A stretch of DNA of 64,000 nucleotides, taken from the NCBI RefSeq assembly GCF_014773365.1, contig NZ_JACWUN010000016.1, positions 1 to 64,000 of the forward strand, in the 5' to 3' direction. The notes below the pieces were generated by a model, which searched no databases, had not been told where the DNA came from, and was given only the letters and a program-made list of their open reading frames with translations. Below, piece by piece: positions 1-8,351 of the stretch (positions are counted from its first letter, which is position 1; every line of letters starts with the position of its first letter). The stretch is from Pelovirga terrestris (lineage in GTDB: Bacteria; Desulfobacterota; Desulfuromonadia; Desulfuromonadales; Geopsychrobacteraceae). Position numbers and translations under genes: made by a program.

Positions 1-117
1 GTTCGGCTAGCGGTTCCCGTCATCAGGGTCCGCAGAGGACTTTCACCTCCAAGTCACCATTTGGTCACCACAGCCAAATGGATGGTGCTTGAGCACCACG
101 CGCCCTGCCGGGCGCAC
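1..117 (-). mobile_element. Group II intron (probably class C), 5' end; remainder lies outside the window
   Basis: Read on the minus strand, the sequence starting at 117 begins GTGCGCCCGGCAGGGCGC, matching the GUGYG 5' splice consensus and the start of class C introns such as the Oceanobacillus iheyensis intron. A domain I hairpin with a GUGAAAGUCC core follows, and then CTAGCCGAAC just before the window edge, also a conserved bacterial group II stretch. The junction lies three bases past the T-run of the ssb terminator hairpin. Class C introns are known to insert behind intrinsic terminators, so position and sequence agree. Only about 117 nt are visible; the ribozyme core, any reverse transcriptase and the 3' end are off the left edge, so completeness cannot be judged. 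Confidence 0.75.
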
Positions 118-119
118 AT

Positions 120-157
120 AAAAAAAGCTCAATCCCTTATCGGCAAAGGGATTGAGC
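120..157 (-). terminator. Rho-independent terminator of ssb, also the intron insertion site
   Basis: A perfect 12-bp stem (GCTCAATCCCTT pairing with AAGGGATTGAGC, 7-nt loop) is followed on the minus strand by seven T residues. It sits 43 bases past the ssb stop codon. Confidence 0.85.
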
Positions 158-200
158 CTGCTATGTCAACATTTTTTTAAAAGGGTCGTCTAAAATCTGT

Positions 201-683
201 CTAAAATGGAATTTCATCATCCGGGTTAAACGCCGGCTCTTCAAAATCATCCCTGCTTGTACTGCCTCCTGAAGACTGTTGCCCGCTGCGCTGGGCGGGA
301 GCATTACCCCGGTCCTGCTGCGCAGCGTAACCGCCACCGCCCTGCTGCCCGTCATCCTTGCTGCCGAGCATCTGCATCTGATCAACGACAATCTCGGTGA
401 TATAACGCTTGTTGCCGTCACGATCATCGTAGGAGCGCGTCTGGATTTTTCCCTCAATGTAAACCTGCTTCCCCTTATGCAGGAATTTGCCACAGATTTC
501 TGCCAGTTGCCGCCAGGCGACAATATTGTGCCACTCGGTTTTTTCCTGCCGTTGACCGTCACGATCCTTGTAACGTTCTGTGGTTGCCAACGAAAAAGTC
601 GCCACCGCTGTACCGGACGGGGTATAGCGAAGTTCCGGATCTTTACCGAGATTACCTACCAGAATAACCTTATTAACCGACAT
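201..683 (-). CDS. ssb: Single-stranded DNA-binding protein
   Basis: SSB binds single-stranded DNA as a tetramer in replication, repair and recombination. The 160-residue product opens [19 protein letters not shown], the classic OB-fold start, with the fold over about residues 1-110. A Gly/Gln-rich flexible linker follows, and the acidic tip ends in DDEIPF, the docking peptide for partner proteins. An upstream in-frame start at 719 exists, but 683 is chosen because AAGGAGG lies at the right distance and the conserved N-terminus starts there. The gene has its own terminator and a plausible promoter, so it is probably monocistronic. Confidence 0.95.
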   Translation of the reverse strand: MSVNKVILVGNLGKDPELRYTPSGTAVATFSLATTERYKDRDGQRQEKTEWHNIVAWRQLAEICGKFLHKGKQVYIEGKIQTRSYDDRDGNKRYITEIVVDQMQMLGSKDDGQQGGGGYAAQQDRGNAPAQRSGQQSSGGSTSRDDFEEPAFNPDDEIPF

Positions 684-740
684 AAAAACCTCCTTATGTT
701 GTACATGATAATCACCCACCTACAATGTCATGAATCCGGC

Positions 741-768
741 ATACTACACTGTTGGGAAGCAGACTCAA
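741..768 (-). promoter_or_regulatory. Possible sigma-70 promoter of ssb
   Basis: On the minus strand TTGAGT and TAGTAT are separated by 16 bp. Each box matches four of six consensus positions, and the -10 box lies about 57 bp before the ssb start. It is a by-eye call only. Confidence 0.3.
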
Positions 769-812
769 AGTTCTATTCTAAAAACCACCTCCTGAGACGA
801 AAAAGTCTTCTC

Positions 813-2432
813 CTATGCATTCCAAAATTCCCGCAATAAAATGTCCTTGTTAGCCTCGGTAAAGTGACAATTAAATCGCATCGTATTGCTGCTGGCCTGA
901 TCAATTTCATCAGTGAACATACCGATATGAACCCCCATTGGCTTTAACCCTTCCAGGAGACGGTAGATCTGGGCATTGACTTCATCGCAGGTCAGGTGGC
1001 GGTTATCGACTTGGGATTGCATCTTTCTTTGGTAGAATGACGACTCGGAAGGGTTAATCGAGAGCAGGGTCAGATATTTAATGTCCATATTGTGCAACAG
1101 TTTCTGGGTTCCCTCAATATGCTGTTGCGAAAACTTCAGACCACCCACCCCCGGCATCAACATCGCAGACACCTCGATGCCCACTGCGGCCAATTTTTTC
1201 GACGCTTCAATCATGTCATCGCGGGTGCAATCCTTGTGGATATAATGCAGAATCTCATCAGAACCGCTTTCCAGCCCCCAGTAAATAAGGGACAACCCGG
1301 CTTGCTTGAGTCGGTTCAACTGGTCAGCGGACTTTTCCAGGATTGACGTTGTCCGGCCATACAGGGAAATTTTCTCGGGCTTAAAAACGTCGGTTGCGTA
1401 ACCCAGGCATCGCACCAGCAACCCGGTATCCACCCCCAGGGAATTGCCGCTGCCGATGAACAGCCGCTGGATCCGAGATTTTTCTGAACCAATAATATCA
1501 GCCACCCGGTCGACATGGTCTTTGAATTGATCGAAAGATTTAGTCACTGCGGGCAGGTCAGTATATTCAGAACAAAAGGTGCAGCGATTATAATCACAGC
1601 CGGTGGTTAACTCCAAACGCAAGACGTGGGCTTTGCGCTCGGATGGCGGACAGGACAAGGTTGGAGAACTGAACAGGCTCGGATCCTGGTAGGCTCGATC
1701 GAAGCCGGGAGCAAGCACGGGGAAAATTCGGTCTGGAACACCGACAAGTTCGTCACCATCAACCTTCAGGAAACCCGCATCAAGCAGGAATTGAACAGCG
1801 AGGTTGGAGCTAAAAGAATAGACGGCGGAATCAAGACGGGATTTCATCGACCTTAAAAAGGAATCGTTATAGAAATACAGCGCCACGCCCGGAACATCGC
1901 CGTGCCGCGCAATAAGTTTTTCAACCGTCAACAGCTGAAGATCGTGATCAGCAATCTCGGTTGTAAAGGTGTCAGTGCCATAGGGCCCGGCCGTAAAGTA
2001 AAAGCGGATTCTCGAGGAGCCATTGCATTTTTCGGTGATAAAACCTTCGCTGCCGGGTCTGACATAACGACTGTCACTATCCGGCCGCACGCTGACCCGC
2101 GCCCCTTTTTCCAAGGCAGAAGAATCCTCATCCTCGATAGAACGGATAAGGGTCGGCAGCAATTGATCTTGCAAATCAGCAAAGGCTATTGTGGTTGGAA
2201 AAAGGTCAGAATCAATCTCCCGGTTGATCCTGGCGGCTAAAGCACGAACCGCTTTGTTTAGAACGTCCGTCTTGTCATCATGATGATTGTAGAGTGATTC
2301 GATTCCAGCAGCATATGGCAATAAACTGGACATGCCACGGTTGCTGAATTTACGGATCAGTTCTTCCTGTCTGAATCTTCGACCGTAGACTTGTCTTAAC
2401 ATCCACAGTAGATCATCATGACTTACAAACAT
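813..2432 (-). CDS. Radical SAM protein of unknown substrate
   Basis: The 539-residue protein has an N-terminal region of about 270 residues that I do not recognise, then a radical SAM domain. The iron-sulfur motif CDYNRCTFC (C-x4-C-x2-C, near residue 280) follows LRLELTTG. Further on are YWGLESGSDEILHYIHKDC, typical of the Elp3/MiaB-like TIM barrel, and a glycine-rich MLMPGVGG. This spacing resembles uncharacterised archaeal and deltaproteobacterial radical SAM enzymes. The family uses a 4Fe-4S cluster and S-adenosylmethionine for radical chemistry; the substrate here is unknown. The chosen ATG has no strong Shine-Dalgarno site. It lies upstream of ssb on the same strand, with 129 bp between the genes. 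Confidence 0.8.
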   Translation of the reverse strand: MFVSHDDLLWMLRQVYGRRFRQEELIRKFSNRGMSSLLPYAAGIESLYNHHDDKTDVLNKAVRALAARINREIDSDLFPTTIAFADLQDQLLPTLIRSIEDEDSSALEKGARVSVRPDSDSRYVRPGSEGFITEKCNGSSRIRFYFTAGPYGTDTFTTEIADHDLQLLTVEKLIARHGDVPGVALYFYNDSFLRSMKSRLDSAVYSFSSNLAVQFLLDAGFLKVDGDELVGVPDRIFPVLAPGFDRAYQDPSLFSSPTLSCPPSERKAHVLRLELTTGCDYNRCTFCSEYTDLPAVTKSFDQFKDHVDRVADIIGSEKSRIQRLFIGSGNSLGVDTGLLVRCLGYATDVFKPEKISLYGRTTSILEKSADQLNRLKQAGLSLIYWGLESGSDEILHYIHKDCTRDDMIEASKKLAAVGIEVSAMLMPGVGGLKFSQQHIEGTQKLLHNMDIKYLTLLSINPSESSFYQRKMQSQVDNRHLTCDEVNAQIYRLLEGLKPMGVHIGMFTDEIDQASSNTMRFNCHFTEANKDILLREFWNA

Positions 2433-2492
2433 TGATTCACGGCCTGACAGAAGGTGCAGATTTCTCCCATAGCGATCGCCTTATCATAACCC

Positions 2493-3497
2493 TCAGAATC
2501 GCCAATTCAAGGCGCTGTGGAACACTACGTCAGCGGCGCTACCAACGACAACATCCTCGATGACCGCCAGATCCAGGCTGACTTGCTCGGAAAAATGCAA
2601 TGAACCACCGATCCCCAGCTGCAACGAAGATGTGTTGATCTCGGTTAAATTGCTGTTGTCGTAAAAGGAGGTGTGACCATCAAGCTGCAGCTTGAAATCG
2701 ACCCAGGATAACGGCATCCAGCCGACACCAATCGAGCCAAAGCCGACCCAGCGGCGCTGCTGATCTTCCAGCACATCCCCCTTGCCCAGCCACAAGACCC
2801 CGCCACTGGCGAACAGGGTGGTGTTCCACTCACCCAAGGTCTCGGCATCACTGGCGGTTAACCGCACATGGGCATCCATTGCGCCGCTACTACGTAGACG
2901 GCTGCTGTTGCCGGTCGGTAATTTGATGCCGGTGCGCAGGGCGACACCGCGGCGCGCAGCCGGTTCAGCAGCGAGCAACTGGTAGGAAGCAAACAGGGCG
3001 AGATCACCAACACCGCCGTTACTGCCCGAATAATCGAGGGCGGCCGAATCGTTGCGCTGGTAATAGTACCGCAATTGATCGCGACTGGCACGGTCTCGTC
3101 CCCCTTGCGGCAGACCGAAGAAGTCGTGCCAACCTTCAATGAAACTGTCGAGCATACCACCATCATGGGAGATCATCGGCACATCAACGCCCACCTCCCA
3201 CCTCTGGGCTAAACCATAACGCATGGAGACAATGGCGCGGCTGGTTTCGCCATCGAAAAGAACCGATTCGGCGCCCTTATCATCTTTCGTGTAATGGCTC
3301 GCCACTTCAGCAACAACCCGTAATGACAGTTCCCCCACGGCAGTGAGATCGCCGGCTTCAGCCGCCGGCAGTCCATAAATCTGGATAATCGGTGACATGT
3401 TCGTGGTGTACAAGGGTTTAACCTGAATCAACTCCTGCGCTGAAGCCGACACCGTGCCTGCAAGCAACAGGAACAACATGATCAGAAATATCCGCAT
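2493..3497 (-). CDS. DUF3187 family exported protein, probable outer-membrane beta-barrel
   Basis: 334 residues with a clear signal peptide (hydrophobic core over about residues 3-17, cleavage probably after SASA). The mature part alternates aromatic and polar residues in short strands and ends in HSALNWRF, a C-terminal aromatic typical of outer-membrane barrels. The organisation matches DUF3187, a family of unknown function found in Desulfuromonadales and gammaproteobacteria. The start at 3497 is preceded by GGAGAGCCC. Localisation is inferred; no function can be assigned. Confidence 0.7.
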   Translation of the reverse strand: MRIFLIMLFLLLAGTVSASAQELIQVKPLYTTNMSPIIQIYGLPAAEAGDLTAVGELSLRVVAEVASHYTKDDKGAESVLFDGETSRAIVSMRYGLAQRWEVGVDVPMISHDGGMLDSFIEGWHDFFGLPQGGRDRASRDQLRYYYQRNDSAALDYSGSNGGVGDLALFASYQLLAAEPAARRGVALRTGIKLPTGNSSRLRSSGAMDAHVRLTASDAETLGEWNTTLFASGGVLWLGKGDVLEDQQRRWVGFGSIGVGWMPLSWVDFKLQLDGHTSFYDNSNLTEINTSSLQLGIGGSLHFSEQVSLDLAVIEDVVVGSAADVVFHSALNWRF

Positions 3498-3587
3498 GGG
3501 CTCTCCATTTTAACCGTTAAACGTTGTGTGTCGTGATTCTCACAAACAGGTCCATTGGGCACCGCTTCAGCCTGCTTAGCCGCCCCG

Positions 3588-4238
3588 TTATATAAGTGCC
3601 TTCATCATCACCGGCAACTCACGAATATCGGCAATTTTCAGCGTTGCGGCAGAAAGATCGTGGCTGGCGGTGAACTCATTATGTACAACAATACAGTCAA
3701 CCCCCGCCGCCACGGCGGACTTGAGCCCACGAGCGGAATCCTCGACCACGATCGCCTGATCTGCGGTTACCTGGAACCGCCGCAAAGCACTCAGATAGGG
3801 GTCCGGATAGGGTTTGGCGCGGGGGTAATCTTCAACCGTCAGGATAAAATCCATATAGTCGATTAGCTGTCGGTGGCGGTGAATCAACTCAAAATCTACC
3901 CGGCGGGACGTGGTGACAATCGCCATCCGACAGACAGCGGAAAGCTCTTTGAGGGTTTCGGTGACCCCATCGATCTCGATATCTTCGGTGATCAGGTACT
4001 GTTGATAATAGTTGTCACGCCGGGCTCGGGCGGTAGCGATTTGCTGATCGTCAATTCCGACCGCCTGGGCCAGGGTCCAGACCTTGGTGCCGTCCGCCAT
4101 TAACTCCAGATAGACCGGCAGGGGCAGGTCAATATCCAACTCTGCCAGTGCCCTTTTGTTGGCCAGGTAGTACCAGTGTTCGGTATTGACCAACACCCCG
4201 TCGTGATCAAAAAGGATGATTTTTTTCATGGTCGTCAT
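3588..4238 (-). CDS. HAD superfamily hydrolase (beta-phosphoglucomutase/phosphatase type)
   Basis: A 216-residue cytoplasmic protein of the DxD haloacid dehalogenase family. Motif I is FDHDGVLVNTE (nucleophile Asp near residue 11, acid/base Asp two on). The T/S motif lies in IVTTSR, a Lys in AKPYPDPYL, and motif IV in VVEDSARGL. A helical cap fills residues of about 20-85, as in subfamily I phosphatases that act on small sugar or glycolate phosphates. The substrate is not predictable. ATG at 4229 (MKKIILFDHDG) is an alternative start, as no Shine-Dalgarno site separates the two. Confidence 0.85.
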   Translation of the reverse strand: MTTMKKIILFDHDGVLVNTEHWYYLANKRALAELDIDLPLPVYLELMADGTKVWTLAQAVGIDDQQIATARARRDNYYQQYLITEDIEIDGVTETLKELSAVCRMAIVTTSRRVDFELIHRHRQLIDYMDFILTVEDYPRAKPYPDPYLSALRRFQVTADQAIVVEDSARGLKSAVAAGVDCIVVHNEFTASHDLSAATLKIADIRELPVMMKALI

Positions 4239-4272
4239 TGTAGCAGCTTGCGTTATTGGATAAACATTATTT

Positions 4273-4283
4273 GTAACTATTCA
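4273..4283 (+). repeat. Dispersed 11-bp intergenic motif GTAACTATTCA, copy 1
   Basis: This exact 11-mer also occurs at 33504, 43481 and 62391, always between genes. Here it lies between the HAD gene and the methyltransferase gene. Confidence 0.4.
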
Positions 4284-4428
4284 GCAGCTTATCCATCTAA
4301 ATTGATGCTTTTGCGAAAGCATCACTCCTTGATGTCCTGCCGATTCTGCCACAGGCTTGTCCCGCCGCAAAAATAGTGTTAGAAAAAGCCGCTGGAACCA
4401 CCTGATACCTTTAAACCGACAGAGCTCA

Positions 4429-5106
4429 ATGACTCCTAGACTGCACCAGACATCAATAATTCCACAAGTCTGTCCGCTGTGCCAATCTGATGGCAACAAA
4501 TATCTGATCTTCGAGACCCGCAAAAAACGTCGTTACTGGCACTGCCGCTTTTGTGACCTGGTTTTCGTCGATCGGGATGCCTTACCCACGCTAGAGCAGG
4601 AAAGAGAGATCTACGTACATCATCAGAACAGCCCTGATCATCCAGGCTATGTTGCCTTTTTACAGCGGATCATTCAACCGGCGCAGGCCTATCTGACCCC
4701 GACCATGCGTGGGCTCGACTACGGCTGTGGCCCCGGTCCAACCTTGAGCGTGCTGCTCGGGCGGGAAGGGATTCACTGCCATAACTACGATCCCATTTTT
4801 TTCCCAGAGCGCCCACAAGGGCCGTTTGATTTTATTTTTGCCACCGAGTGTTTCGAGCATTTTCACTCTCCGGCCACCGAATTGTCACGTCTGATAGCGC
4901 TATTGCCGCCGGGGGGATACCTTTTTGTCATGACCGAACGGTGGCATGAACAGATCGATTTTCGCACCTGGTATTATAAAGCCGACCCCACCCACGTCAG
5001 TTTCTATCACCTGCACTCCTTCGATTATATCTGTCGACAATACGGCTTCTCGATTCTCGCCTGCCATGGTTCGCGCATTCTGCTACTGCAGAAAAATAAG
5101 CCGTAG
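4429..5106 (+). CDS. Class I SAM-dependent methyltransferase with N-terminal zinc ribbon
   Basis: A 225-residue protein. The first 50 residues carry two Cys pairs, CPLC and CRFC, a small zinc ribbon. The methyltransferase part has motif I GLDYGCGPGP, then FDFIFATECFEH (post-I and motif IV region) and LLPPGGYLFVMTE (motif V/VI). The layout resembles the CxxC-containing methyltransferases usually annotated as type 11/12; the acceptor is unknown. A TTG start at 4357 would add 24 residues, but ATG 4429 gives the more typical N-terminus. It is the only plus-strand gene in this stretch. Confidence 0.75.
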   Translation: MTPRLHQTSIIPQVCPLCQSDGNKYLIFETRKKRRYWHCRFCDLVFVDRDALPTLEQEREIYVHHQNSPDHPGYVAFLQRIIQPAQAYLTPTMRGLDYGCGPGPTLSVLLGREGIHCHNYDPIFFPERPQGPFDFIFATECFEHFHSPATELSRLIALLPPGGYLFVMTERWHEQIDFRTWYYKADPTHVSFYHLHSFDYICRQYGFSILACHGSRILLLQKNKP

Positions 5107-5109
5107 GGT

Positions 5110-5226
5110 TTATTTCTGCCCCGTCAGCTTGCGCAGACAATAGCCGGAATAGATAGCCCCGAGGGGATTATGGGCAAGGACGCGGTCTTTGACCGCGAAG
5201 CTGGTAACCAATACAGCCCAGTTCAT
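5110..5226 (-). CDS. Possible 38-residue protein behind the DUF151 gene
   Basis: An ATG 12 nt past the DUF151 stop codon is preceded by AGGA at good spacing and opens a 38-codon frame ending in TAA. The product is basic, with a hydrophobic N-terminus ([19 protein letters not shown]) and one Cys. I do not recognise it. It fills most of the gap between the DUF151 gene and the convergent methyltransferase gene, and the close spacing suggests translational coupling. A chance ORF cannot be excluded. Confidence 0.4.
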   Translation of the reverse strand: MNWAVLVTSFAVKDRVLAHNPLGAIYSGYCLRKLTGQK

Positions 5227-5238
5227 AGGCTTTTTCCT

Positions 5239-5796
5239 TCAAATCCACTCCGTGGGTGGAATCTCTTCTGCCGCCGGCGGGTGGGTTGGCGGCACCAATT
5301 CGTTGCCATCATGACGATAGCCAAGGGCTTCAAGCACCTTGCGTTCGACAACAATCGGCACACCCTGCTTCAATGCCACAGCAATGGCATCGCTGGGGCG
5401 GGCATCAACCCGAATCACCTTGTCGTCGAGGCGGATGACCAGCAGGGCAAAATAGGTGCTGTCACGAAAGTCGCTGACAACAACCCGTTCAAGCTGGCCG
5501 GCAAACACATCCAACAGATTGCTGATCAGGTCATGGGTCATCGGCCGCGGGGTGTACACTCCATCCAGATAGCGGCTTATGGCCCCGGCCTCGGCACTGC
5601 CGATAAAAATCGGCAAGACCCTATTCTCTGCTTGTGCATAAAGCAACACCGCCGCTGACCGGGTCACTGGATTGGTCCCTACTCCACCGACCTCAACCGC
5701 AATCGGATCGGATTCCTGCGCCGCAAGCAGCCCAGCGTTCATAGAAATACCGAACACAACCAGAATGGACAGGATCAGGCTATTGTGTCTCTGCAT
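5239..5796 (-). CDS. DUF151/bifunctional nuclease-domain protein with signal peptide
   Basis: 185 residues. Residues of about 30-165 match the BFN (DUF151) fold: VEVGGVG at the start, RVLPIFIGSAEAGAI, the MTHDL segment, then IRVDARPSDAIAVALKQGVPI, the family's most conserved stretch. BFN domains have been linked to nuclease activity in plants and are common but unexplained in bacteria. The first 26 residues form a good signal peptide ending GLLAAQ, so this version is probably periplasmic. A short Pro-rich tail ends the protein. The Shine-Dalgarno site GGAGAAG precedes the start. Confidence 0.8.
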   Translation of the reverse strand: MQRHNSLILSILVVFGISMNAGLLAAQESDPIAVEVGGVGTNPVTRSAAVLLYAQAENRVLPIFIGSAEAGAISRYLDGVYTPRPMTHDLISNLLDVFAGQLERVVVSDFRDSTYFALLVIRLDDKVIRVDARPSDAIAVALKQGVPIVVERKVLEALGYRHDGNELVPPTHPPAAEEIPPTEWI

Positions 5797-5853
5797 CGTG
5801 CTTCTCCTACGCTAAAACGACAATAATCGCCGAAAAGAGGTGCCCGACCAAGG

Positions 5854-6639
5854 TTACTCAATGTCGGGATGATCGCCGCTGGAGCGCTTGCGATAGAAAG
5901 AAAACATTGCGAACAGTACTCCGCACCCCATGGCGACAGACCCCGCCAGGGCTAGATTGGCACCGGGATCGTAGTTGACGGTCATCAGACTGTAGGTGCG
6001 CAACCGCCCCCCCATCATGACCTGCCCGGCATTCGCCGGAATCACCACCAGCCCACCCCAGGTCAGGGGATGATTGGCGCGGGTCTCCACGCGCTTGAGC
6101 AGTTCATCACCGCGATAGAGGGCCAGGGTGTTGGCCATCTCCATGATGCGCCCTCCAGGGCCTTCTAACGGTTGCACTTCCTCGAGCTTAAGCACAAGCC
6201 CGTGAGGTGGCACTTCAACACTCTGACCGACAAAGATCGGTTGTCCACCGGCGCGATAGCCAGTCAGATTTCCCCATAAAAAAGCGCAGACAATCAGAAA
6301 AAATCCGAAATGGATAAGATATTCGCCACTTTTGCGCCAGCGCACGCGAATGTGCAGCAACCAGTCAATCACGCAGCACAGGGTGTTTAACCCAAGCAGC
6401 AACACCAACACTGCGGCCGTCGGCACCCACCAGGTCAGAAACGGGGATTGGGGGGCAATGTCAACCAGCCAGTCCTTGAGGATCATCTCATCCAGGGGAG
6501 TAAATACCTGCGGGTTTGCCGGCATCAATAATGATCCACCCACAGCTATCAGGGTAGCACAACTGGCCAGAACAATCGCCAGCTTCAACGAACAGAGCAA
6601 CGACCACAAGCTCCCAACCCATGAAGGATTTTTTGACAT
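5854..6639 (-). CDS. resB: ResB-like cytochrome c maturation protein
   Basis: This is the ResB half of a system II (Res/Ccs) haem delivery pair that ligates haem to apocytochromes c outside the membrane. The 261-residue protein has three N-terminal membrane segments (about residues 17-37, 75-95 and 110-128), a periplasmic domain and one C-terminal membrane segment (about 228-248). It is much shorter than the 400-550 residues of Bacillus or plastid ResB/Ccs1, a compact form common in this order. ATG 6639 is chosen over GTG 6645 because GGAGG lies at proper spacing from the ATG. It starts 11 bp after the ccsA-like gene ends, so the two are co-transcribed. Confidence 0.8.
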   Translation of the reverse strand: MSKNPSWVGSLWSLLCSLKLAIVLASCATLIAVGGSLLMPANPQVFTPLDEMILKDWLVDIAPQSPFLTWWVPTAAVLVLLLGLNTLCCVIDWLLHIRVRWRKSGEYLIHFGFFLIVCAFLWGNLTGYRAGGQPIFVGQSVEVPPHGLVLKLEEVQPLEGPGGRIMEMANTLALYRGDELLKRVETRANHPLTWGGLVVIPANAGQVMMGGRLRTYSLMTVNYDPGANLALAGSVAMGCGVLFAMFSFYRKRSSGDHPDIE

Positions 6640-6650
6640 TGTCACCTCCG

Positions 6651-7451
6651 TCAGGTCAGGGGATGGTTACTGCTGAGCAGCACACCAATCCCGATATAGG
6701 TAAACAGAACCAGAGCAAAACCGGCAATCGACAGGATAGCATAACCAGTGCCCTGCCAGCGCCGCACGAACTTGGCGTGACACATACCGCCGTAAAACAA
6801 CCACACCAGACTTGACCAGACCCCCTTGATATTCCAGGAAAAGTAATACCCCCAGGCGACGTAAGCCCAGATCCCGCCAAAGATCAGGCACAGGGTAAAC
6901 AGGCAGAAGCCGAGAAAAACCGCCTCCTCGTTAATTTTTCGCAGTAATTTCAGTTCCGGCAGTAACGAACTACCCACCCAGCGTTGCACCAGGTAGAGGA
7001 CCCCCATGGAAAAGGCCATGGTAAAAAAAGCGTAACCGGCAAAGGAGGTGGTCACATGCAGGGTAAACAGGGGGGTATCCAGCGCTGGAATCAACACGGG
7101 AATAGCCGGGTCGCGGGTCAGCACACTGGCAAACAGCAGCAGACAGCAGAACATGACAAACAGGCCGGCACCGTGGATCCGGTAACGCAATTCGACATAG
7201 AGATAGGTCGCTGCCAGGCACCAGCTGAAAAAGAGCTGGGTATTGAACAGATTGGTGATCGGCAGGTAGCCGGCGATGATCCAGCGCAAGGCCAGGCATA
7301 AGGTCTGTAGCGCAAAACCGAGCAGTACCATGGCAAAAGCGCTGCGCCACAACCAGCTCAGACGCCAGCGAAAGTGACACAGATAAAGAAACACTGCGGC
7401 GACATAGGCGAAAAAAGCCCCATAGATCAGCCCGTGTTGTAGTTCAGACAT
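6651..7451 (-). CDS. ccsA: CcsA/ResC-like cytochrome c assembly protein with altered WWD motif
   Basis: A 266-residue integral membrane protein with about eight hydrophobic segments and His residues in loops (LHVTTSFAGYAFFT), as in the CcmC/CcmF/CcsA haem-handling family. The tryptophan-rich motif, normally WGxYWSWDPKETW, reads WGYYFSWNIKGVW here: Asp, Pro, Glu and Thr are replaced while the Trp residues remain. With resB directly downstream it forms the system II synthetase pair. The gene is divergent from phoB across about 200 bp. Confidence 0.8.
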   Translation of the reverse strand: MSELQHGLIYGAFFAYVAAVFLYLCHFRWRLSWLWRSAFAMVLLGFALQTLCLALRWIIAGYLPITNLFNTQLFFSWCLAATYLYVELRYRIHGAGLFVMFCCLLLFASVLTRDPAIPVLIPALDTPLFTLHVTTSFAGYAFFTMAFSMGVLYLVQRWVGSSLLPELKLLRKINEEAVFLGFCLFTLCLIFGGIWAYVAWGYYFSWNIKGVWSSLVWLFYGGMCHAKFVRRWQGTGYAILSIAGFALVLFTYIGIGVLLSSNHPLT

Positions 7452-7652
7452 AATAAAACCTCTTTCGTTGCCGTCTTAAAAGAACCGTATCCGGACCATT
7501 TTTAGCGTTACCTGCTGACCCTTGGCAAGCCCTATCGGCCCAGGCAGGAAGGAAAAGGTGTCTCACACTTTTTCATTAATTCTCATCAAATCCTAACAGT
7601 ACGATAGTAATTATTGAAAAATTAAGAGAAAATGACAGGTCATGGAGGTGCT

Positions 7653-8351
7653 ATGGGGAAAGAACATATTCTGGTTATTGAAGATGAAGAGGATATCCTC
7701 GCGCTATTGCACTACAACCTGATCAAAGAGGGGTTCAAGGTTAGCTGTGCGCAGACCGGCGAAGAGGGCTTGAATGCCGCCCGCGCCGAGAGCCCCGACC
7801 TGATCGTCCTCGACCTGATGTTACCGGGAATTGATGGGCTGGAAGTCTGCCGTGCGTTAAAAAGCGCCAAAGCAACCGCCGCTATTCCCATCGTCATGCT
7901 CACCGCCAAGGGGGAAGAACACGACATCGTCACCGGGCTCGAACTGGGTGCTGACGACTACGTGACCAAGCCCTTCAGTCCACGGGTGCTGTCATCTCGG
8001 TTAAAGGCGGTGCTGCGGCGCCGCGAGCGCGACCATGACAGCGCCACCGATGAGGGGGAATCGTTGCACATCGGCCCGATCAGCATCCATCCCGGCCGCA
8101 ATGAGGTGCTGGTTAATAATCAGGCAGTCGATCTTACCTTTACCGAGTTCCGCGTTCTTTATCTGCTCGCCCGCCGCCCCGGCTGGGTCTTCACCCGCTA
8201 TCAGATTGTCAATGCGGTGCGTGGGGACGATTATTCGGTCACCGATCGTGCTGTCGATGTCCAGATTGTTGGCCTGCGCAAAAAACTTGGCCCTTCCGGC
8301 AAAATCATCGAGACCGTTCGCGGTGTCGGCTATCGTTTCAAGGATCAATGA
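7653..8351 (+). CDS. phoB: Phosphate regulon response regulator PhoB
   Basis: An OmpR/PhoB-type regulator of 232 residues. The receiver domain opens HILVIEDEEDI (acidic pocket), has the phospho-acceptor Asp in IVLDLMLPG (near residue 52), Thr in VMLTAKG and Lys in DDYVTKPFSPRVL. The C-terminal winged helix carries TFTEFRVLYLLARRPGWVFTR and ETVRGVGYRF. An in-frame ATG at 7632 exists, but 7653 follows GGAGGT and gives the canonical N-terminus. It overlaps phoR by 4 bp. The upstream gap (7452-7652) holds one CTAACA at 7593, the same hexamer that is paired before pstS, but no E. coli-type Pho box. Confidence 0.92.
   Translation: MGKEHILVIEDEEDILALLHYNLIKEGFKVSCAQTGEEGLNAARAESPDLIVLDLMLPGIDGLEVCRALKSAKATAAIPIVMLTAKGEEHDIVTGLELGADDYVTKPFSPRVLSSRLKAVLRRRERDHDSATDEGESLHIGPISIHPGRNEVLVNNQAVDLTFTEFRVLYLLARRPGWVFTRYQIVNAVRGDDYSVTDRAVDVQIVGLRKKLGPSGKIIETVRGVGYRFKDQ

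Noticed and set aside
7452-7652. E. coli-type Pho box before phoB
   Set aside because: ATGACAGGTCATGG near the start resembles one half-site but overlaps the ribosome-binding region and has no paired repeat.
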